Positions 59,189 through 64,000 of a DNA stretch of 64,000 nt are shown in pieces. The DNA lies in NCBI GenBank assembly GCA_033220425.1, contig CM065649.1, forward strand, positions 2,542,001-2,606,000, read 5' to 3'. Under the pieces are notes generated by a model. The model made no database searches. It had not been told where the DNA came from and saw only the letters and a list, made by a program, of their open reading frames with translations. Every line of letters starts with the position of its first letter. The first letter of the stretch is position 1. The stretch is from Lepraria neglecta. Its lineage: Eukaryota > Ascomycota > Lecanoromycetes > Lecanorales > Stereocaulaceae. A program made the translations under genes and the position numbers.

Positions 59189-62125
59189 TTGTTGCACCCC
59201 ATGGACTTCTCCAGAGACTCTTACCAGCAATATCCGCGCAATTGGGGGCATTTGCCACCTCAACAAATCACCTTCGACACCACCCAAACCTATCAGAAAC
59301 CCAACCGCCCAAGACCAGCAGAAATGTTTACTGAAACCCCTGGAACCTTGCGGAACAAGCATTTGTCAATAACTCCACAGACGTCCACACCCAAATTGAA
59401 CAAACGGACATCTAGATTCGGGCTAGCTGGCCTCTTCGGCAGATCAAAGGCAAATCTGTTGGAGAATCAGCGAGAAAAATTAGGAACACAATGGGAGGAG
59501 GATGGGGCTACAGAACGCCCTTCAGCAGGAGATACTAGAACCTCGCACACCACGGGACGGGCGTCACCTTCTCTAGAGTTTAGCGCTCTACCAGAGATGG
59601 AAATTCCATTAAGACAGCGCGCCTCGAAGGCTGCTCTTCGCTCCAAGCCGTCGTTCAAAAGGGAGAACAGTGCTGGGAAGCCTGGTCCTTGGAGTCCGCC
59701 TCCGCTTTTCCAGGCTTATCCACAGGCTGTCAAGCACGCAACTCTGCGTATACCAACCTTATCAGCCGAGATTATTCTGCGACTTCAATACGGAAGGGAT
59801 GCAGATACCAATCAACGGTCAGACTCATACACGCCAAGTCTAGATACTGGCAATACCCAGAAAGAGAAGAAATCGAAGAAATGGAGGACATCGGATGTAC
59901 TATCGAAATCAAATTGGAGCGACAAAGTCTTCGTTCTCGTCACATCTGGCTATGTCTTACAATATGCTGGCGATGGGACTTTTGACCGGCTACCTGAAAA
60001 GATTATGCCCTTGAGCAAGGACTCTGCTGCTTTTGCCAGTGATGCGATTCCCGGCAAACCCTATGTCTTGCAAATCTCTCAGGTTTCTGACGAGGAAGGC
60101 AGGTTGGACACAGAAGCTTCCCAGTCGATGTTCAGGAAATTGGGGTTGAAGATCGAGTCAAAACGCTCTACGTCTTGCTTCTTTCTTGTATTTGAGAGTC
60201 CGGAAGATATGAGTTGCTGGTTGGTAACGGTCAGGAAAGAAATTGAAGCTATGGGCGGCAGAGAATACAGGCCGGACGAATTTCGCAGACCCACTACAAG
60301 AGACGCTGCCCCGCAATTGCAATCGAGACCCAGCCAGCGATATCTAGTCAAAAGGGATCCGAATCGATTTTCTGGAATGCATAGAGAGCCGTCGTCTGAC
60401 GAATCACATGATAACAAGATCAAGGCGAACGAAGAATATATGGTCAAGGTGAACTTCAACCAATTTCCTGAGAAAGATCGAGACCTGCTATCCGACGAGT
60501 CATTAAGAGAGAATATCAACATAAAGAAGCGGTCAGCGCTGGTGACGGAGCCAACTCCGACAGCAACGAACAGGTACTCCCTCGTCACACAAAGATCTAT
60601 GGAATCACGCTCTCTATCGAATACCACCGCATCCATCAACCAGGTATATCTTGATGGACTTAGAGAGAGCCCTCGGCAATCGTATGCCTCCACGAGTGCG
60701 AAGACAGTAGCAACATCCAATGACTCATCACCTTGCCCTTCGCCAGCGAAATTCCATCCCGATTCTCAAGACTGGACGGCCTATCCATATGAAAGTCGAC
60801 CTATGGTTTCAGCATCCTCCGGCAATACTCGCACCTCGATATTACCAGGGCCGAGCTTCGTAAAACAAGAGATGACAGAACTTCGCCCTGCCCCCAGGTC
60901 ATTTCAGCTAGGCTCCATTCCTACACAACAGCACCGACGGACTCTATCCCCCGCTGCTCCTAACTTTAGCGTTCCCACTTTCAGCAAGCGCTACTCTTCC
61001 ACTACAAGCGCTCCTTCATTGTCAGCTACGAAATCGACTGCACAATCTCCTCCACTCACGTTACTCCACGAGCCGCCTTCACCACCTATGATCCCAGAGG
61101 AAGCAGACTTGGTGGCAAAGTCCGCTGCTCCTATAGAACTACAGCATCTTCGTAGCTCTAGAGCACTAGCGGCAAGTTCAGCTTCAGGAACAGGTACCCT
61201 CCTGACACCACCCCACTCATCGGGCTCTCATGACCCCCCACCAGCATCAGATGGGGATCGACCATATTCCCGCCGCTTTTCCTCCCTGGAGTATTCAAGG
61301 GGCATCTCTCCGATCCAGCTGTCCAGGCAGGCACCAGCGCCTCATCCGCCGCCATCAACTGCTCTGCCGGCATTACCTCCAGGCGACCGGCCAGCGCGAG
61401 CTTCCCTTATCCCACCTCCAAAGACCACTCTCCCTGTCAAGTCAGCTAAGCCATCAGCGCGCTACTCCATGCTCCCCCCGCCGAATACAAGTCTGCCACC
61501 TTTGCCTGTGATTAGACCATCATCAAGCTCTTCAACAGTCCCGTCAAAACCTACTGGTTTGAACTCTTCTCTCGTTCAAGAGAAAACCAGAGAATCTGGA
61601 AACTCTGAGTTCGTGCAGAGCAGAAAGTTACATCGTCCAATCAGTATGCAAGTCCGCAAAAATCCTGCTCCCGAGCAACCCGCGCCGCTTCCAACTCAGG
61701 CCTTGAGAGCTCGCAATACCAATGCTTCGCCACTACGAATTGAACTTCCCACGTCTCCAATTCTCTTCAAGAATGAATTTTATGCCGAGGGATTGACGCC
61801 AGTGGATGTCCCTTCGCCTCCGAAGCCGAATCGCGAACCGCCGCTTCCACCTCCACCTCCACCGCAGCAGCCGCAGGTTGAAATTCGCAAGACTACTCCA
61901 CGCATGGGACGAGAACCTCCTCCAGTGTCGCCTCCTATCAGGAGTAGGATTTCAATTACTTCACCCGCTGAAAGCTACTTTGACAGCCCTGCTCCACATC
62001 CATTCATCCCACCTATTAAGGTCTCGGAGAGGAAGTTTCGTGGATCGCTGGACGGTCCATGGAATGCTGGTTATGGTATTGTACCTCAGCGGACTTTCGT
62101 TGATTTGAGTGTCCACAATTTTTGA
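59189..62125 (+). CDS. PH-domain protein with long Pro/Ser-rich disordered region
   Basis: 978 codons, no intron. The PH domain spans about residues 236-355: WSDKVFVLVTSGYVLQYAG (first strands), IMPLSKDSAAFASDAIPGKPY, CFFLVFESPEDMSCWLVTVR (last strands and the conserved Trp of the C-terminal helix), then KEIEAMGG. The rest is low-complexity, rich in Ser, Pro and Arg, with poly-Pro tracts (PPLPPPPPPQQP near 895-905) that could bind SH3 or WW domains. A few fungal homologues are known only as PH-domain proteins; membrane or cortex association is inferred. Either Met 1 (59189) or Met 5 (59201) may be used. Confidence 0.82.
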   Translation: MLHPMDFSRDSYQQYPRNWGHLPPQQITFDTTQTYQKPNRPRPAEMFTETPGTLRNKHLSITPQTSTPKLNKRTSRFGLAGLFGRSKANLLENQREKLGTQWEEDGATERPSAGDTRTSHTTGRASPSLEFSALPEMEIPLRQRASKAALRSKPSFKRENSAGKPGPWSPPPLFQAYPQAVKHATLRIPTLSAEIILRLQYGRDADTNQRSDSYTPSLDTGNTQKEKKSKKWRTSDVLSKSNWSDKVFVLVTSGYVLQYAGDGTFDRLPEKIMPLSKDSAAFASDAIPGKPYVLQISQVSDEEGRLDTEASQSMFRKLGLKIESKRSTSCFFLVFESPEDMSCWLVTVRKEIEAMGGREYRPDEFRRPTTRDAAPQLQSRPSQRYLVKRDPNRFSGMHREPSSDESHDNKIKANEEYMVKVNFNQFPEKDRDLLSDESLRENINIKKRSALVTEPTPTATNRYSLVTQRSMESRSLSNTTASINQVYLDGLRESPRQSYASTSAKTVATSNDSSPCPSPAKFHPDSQDWTAYPYESRPMVSASSGNTRTSILPGPSFVKQEMTELRPAPRSFQLGSIPTQQHRRTLSPAAPNFSVPTFSKRYSSTTSAPSLSATKSTAQSPPLTLLHEPPSPPMIPEEADLVAKSAAPIELQHLRSSRALAASSASGTGTLLTPPHSSGSHDPPPASDGDRPYSRRFSSLEYSRGISPIQLSRQAPAPHPPPSTALPALPPGDRPARASLIPPPKTTLPVKSAKPSARYSMLPPPNTSLPPLPVIRPSSSSSTVPSKPTGLNSSLVQEKTRESGNSEFVQSRKLHRPISMQVRKNPAPEQPAPLPTQALRARNTNASPLRIELPTSPILFKNEFYAEGLTPVDVPSPPKPNREPPLPPPPPPQQPQVEIRKTTPRMGREPPPVSPPIRSRISITSPAESYFDSPAPHPFIPPIKVSERKFRGSLDGPWNAGYGIVPQRTFVDLSVHNF

Positions 62126-63316
62126 GTCTTTACGTTCTAACTTCAACTTTCTTGCGAAAGCTATTTCAATTCGAAAATCCATGTTTTATTAAGCGATGTT
62201 ATCCACGGCGGCGTTCTGAGAGGGTTGTATGATGTGATGAGTGTTTCGATACAGGTGTGATTTCGGAGTTTTATGGGATGGAGAAAATGTGATACCCTGT
62301 GCAGATAGCTTTAGCAGAATGATGATAGCAATACATTGAAGGTTTTACCGCAAGACCCGCCTCCATTATCAGGTTAGATTGTATGATAGGTCCTGCGCAT
62401 GACGTAAAACTGCTCAATCGTTTCTCCTTTAGTGATGAGATTATGGAAATGGGAGGAATGGAGGTATCATTCTGATGAAGTGGGAGTGGTAAGCATTGCA
62501 AGACGCTGTCGATGCTTTATTCACGCATTGCAAGTCGCATGCTTTATTGCTATCATTCACTGTCTACCTCTCGCTCGGTGAATACTTGTCTGCTCGACGC
62601 TCAACATTATAAAGCTAGGCTCAATCATCTTCCGTCCTTCGTAGACACGGACCCTCTCAAACCCCTTTCCCCTACGAAAACCCGCCACATTTGCCTTTTC
62701 TCAGACGCTTTCTTAAACCACTTCCAATCTCAGCTTCCTTTCCAAAGGCTTGCTCCCTGGCTACTCTTCTCGGGAGATAGCTCCATCTCTTATTTCTCGA
62801 TGTCTATGAGGGTTCCCCACTGAGATTCTGAATCAACTTTGTTTGTGACCGTTATTCTCGGAGAGCAGCTTTGCCTCCCGTTATATCAGTCTCAGTACAC
62901 TTTCTATCAGACTTCTCTGTCGGAATCACCAGATTGACTCAGTCACTCCTCTCCGAAACCATTACCTTTCGTAACTCCATCTCACAACCAGCTTGCCAGA
63001 ACAACCCCTTCGGATCTGGGTTAGCTGACCCTCTCCCACTGAATCTGAGGTCACAATCAAACCTACCTAATCAACTGAAGTGAATTGAGATATGTGATCG
63101 CCTCACCCAAATAAGATTCTACGCTTCACTTTATGGTCTCGAAAATCCACGCCGAGGAATTATTACTTCAGCTGCCTTTCTCGGCCTTATCCTTCCTGTC
63201 ATCCAGAATACCACCCGATCACCCAAATCTAGACATCATCCAACCACGAAGTCTTACAACAACCAAGAACCAGCACGTTTCTACGGCTCTTAAATTGTTC
63301 ACAAGCGACATCGAAG
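62126..63316. other. Intergenic region between PH-domain gene and right-edge gene
   Basis: 1.19 kb; includes the PH-gene 3' untranslated region and a C/T-rich stretch (about 62540-63110) with short frames of 66-103 codons that show no recognisable content. Likely promoter/leader of the gene at 63317. Confidence 0.4.
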
Positions 63317-64000
63317 ATGGCAAACTCCGATGAAGACGGAGTGCATAAACGTTCAGTCCAACAGTGGAACGAGTTGATGGCCCTTAGACAAACCGTTGTG
63401 GAGGACACCTCATTTCTAGCCGGAATCGATTACGACATTTCAAAGGCCTTTGATCCAAAAGCCTAGGACCATATTGGCAAGCGCATTGGCGTGGCAAAAG
63501 AGTTACAAATTATCAAAAGACAGATGGAAGACTTGGGCATAGACGTTACAAATGTCAAGCTTTCTATCGTGAACCTTTTCGGATGGCAAGCGCAACAGAG
63601 GCTCGAGGAGAAAATTGAAAAATACAGGGAAGTAATGGAAATGAGGGAGCGAATGATAGACTTGGGCATCAACGCGACTGATATCGATAAAGCTATTGCC
63701 AATATATTCAAGGTACCGTTCTATTTACTTAAGGTTCATTCGGGACAAGCTAACTCACAATCTACAGAAGCCAGTCACGACACAGAACCTCGCCTGCCCT
63801 ACTCCCGCTACTATCAACATCAGAGGCAAGTATTGCGAATTGTGCGGCCTTCCCCATCTTGACGGTGCTCAGAGCTGTCCTCATTTTGCTTCGATTCAGC
63901 GGCCCCGTGGAATGCATGAAGCGGTCAAGCAGAGCCCGGAGCCAGAGCTAATCAAGGATGAGGCGATGAAGAAGGTCACGGGCATCATGGGGGATCTAAC
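63317..64000 (+). pseudogene. Partial gene with a CxxC...CPH knuckle and an in-frame TAG
   Basis: From ATG 63317 (MANSDEDG) the frame runs to TAG 63464-63466 (FDPKA-stop). The same frame then stays open: DHIGKRIGVAKELQIIKRQM, a repeated pattern MEDLGIDVT / MIDLGINAT, then IDKAIANIFK. A 58-nt intron (63713-63770, GTACCG...ACAG, branch GCTAACTC) joins IFK to KPVTTQNLACPT and YCELCGLPHLDGAQSCPHF, followed by QRPRGMHEAVKQSPE up to the window end. The Cys/His knuckle and following helix resemble the small finger of the fungal Mit1-type chromatin-remodelling factors. The TAG may be a mutated TGG, or be removed by an unrecognised intron. The gene continues beyond 64000. Confidence 0.45.

Noticed and set aside
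60079-60720. Minus-strand 213-codon frame
   Set aside because: Lies wholly antisense to the PH-domain gene, with no recognisable motif and low-complexity shadow composition.

Overview
The window is nuclear DNA of a filamentous ascomycete (Pezizomycotina). The genes carry short spliceosomal introns (about 46-75 nt, GT...AG, CTAAC/CTGAC-like branch sites). The gene set is purely fungal/eukaryotic: LYS9 of the alpha-aminoadipate pathway, a ubiquitin-L40 fusion, eIF5A, eIF5B, RRN7, SEC62, VPS52. The left third shows the footprint of repeat-induced point mutation (RIP): CpA/TpG nearly absent, TpA in great excess, transition-type stop codons throughout. A class within Pezizomycotina (for example Leotiomycetes) is only a guess.

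Layout. 1-24415 is a transposon island. A Ty3/Gypsy relic on the minus strand (1 to about 3740) is cut by the window edge, followed by an unclassified RIP-degraded block (about 3740-7372) and a short patch of nearly normal composition (7373-7870). Next comes a tyrosine-recombinase (YR) gene split in two (about 8590-9009 and 23393-23810). A chromodomain Ty3/Gypsy element (outer, plus strand, 9010-23392, 146-bp LTRs, CGCTC target-site duplication) sits in the YR gene. A second chromodomain element (inner, minus strand, 9409-16599, 129-bp LTRs, CGACG duplication) sits in the leader of the outer one. The order YR element, then outer, then inner is fixed by the duplications and agrees with LTR divergence (10 versus 3 differences, all transitions). 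Downstream of the YR gene a 132-bp sequence occurs twice (23901-24032, 24284-24415); its second copy truncates an isocitrate/isopropylmalate-dehydrogenase-like gene.

24416-28927 is a transition zone where every recognisable gene looks damaged: the dehydrogenase-like gene lacks its 3' part, an SRR1-like fragment runs into stops, an aminoglycoside-phosphotransferase-like kinase has a probable TGG-to-TAG near its end, and a DUF7730-type gene is frameshifted at an 11-G run.

28928-64000 is a compact housekeeping region: a mitochondrial PPR protein (Cya5-like), LYS9, ubiquitin-L40, a 1421-aa CPSF-A/DDB1/MMS1-N-type beta-propeller protein, the Rab-GAP GYP8, a Yip1-family membrane protein, eIF5B, RRN7, eIF5A, a short-chain dehydrogenase, SEC62, VPS52, a PH-domain protein, and at the right edge the start of a gene with a Cys/His knuckle and an in-frame TAG. 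Exon structures below were derived by hand from splice signals, protein continuity and total reading-frame arithmetic; they are not transcript-supported. LYS9 and ubiquitin-L40 are divergent across less than 200 bp, and several genes serve protein synthesis and secretion (eIF5A, eIF5B, L40, RRN7, SEC62, GYP8, Yip1, VPS52), but no pathway cluster is evident.
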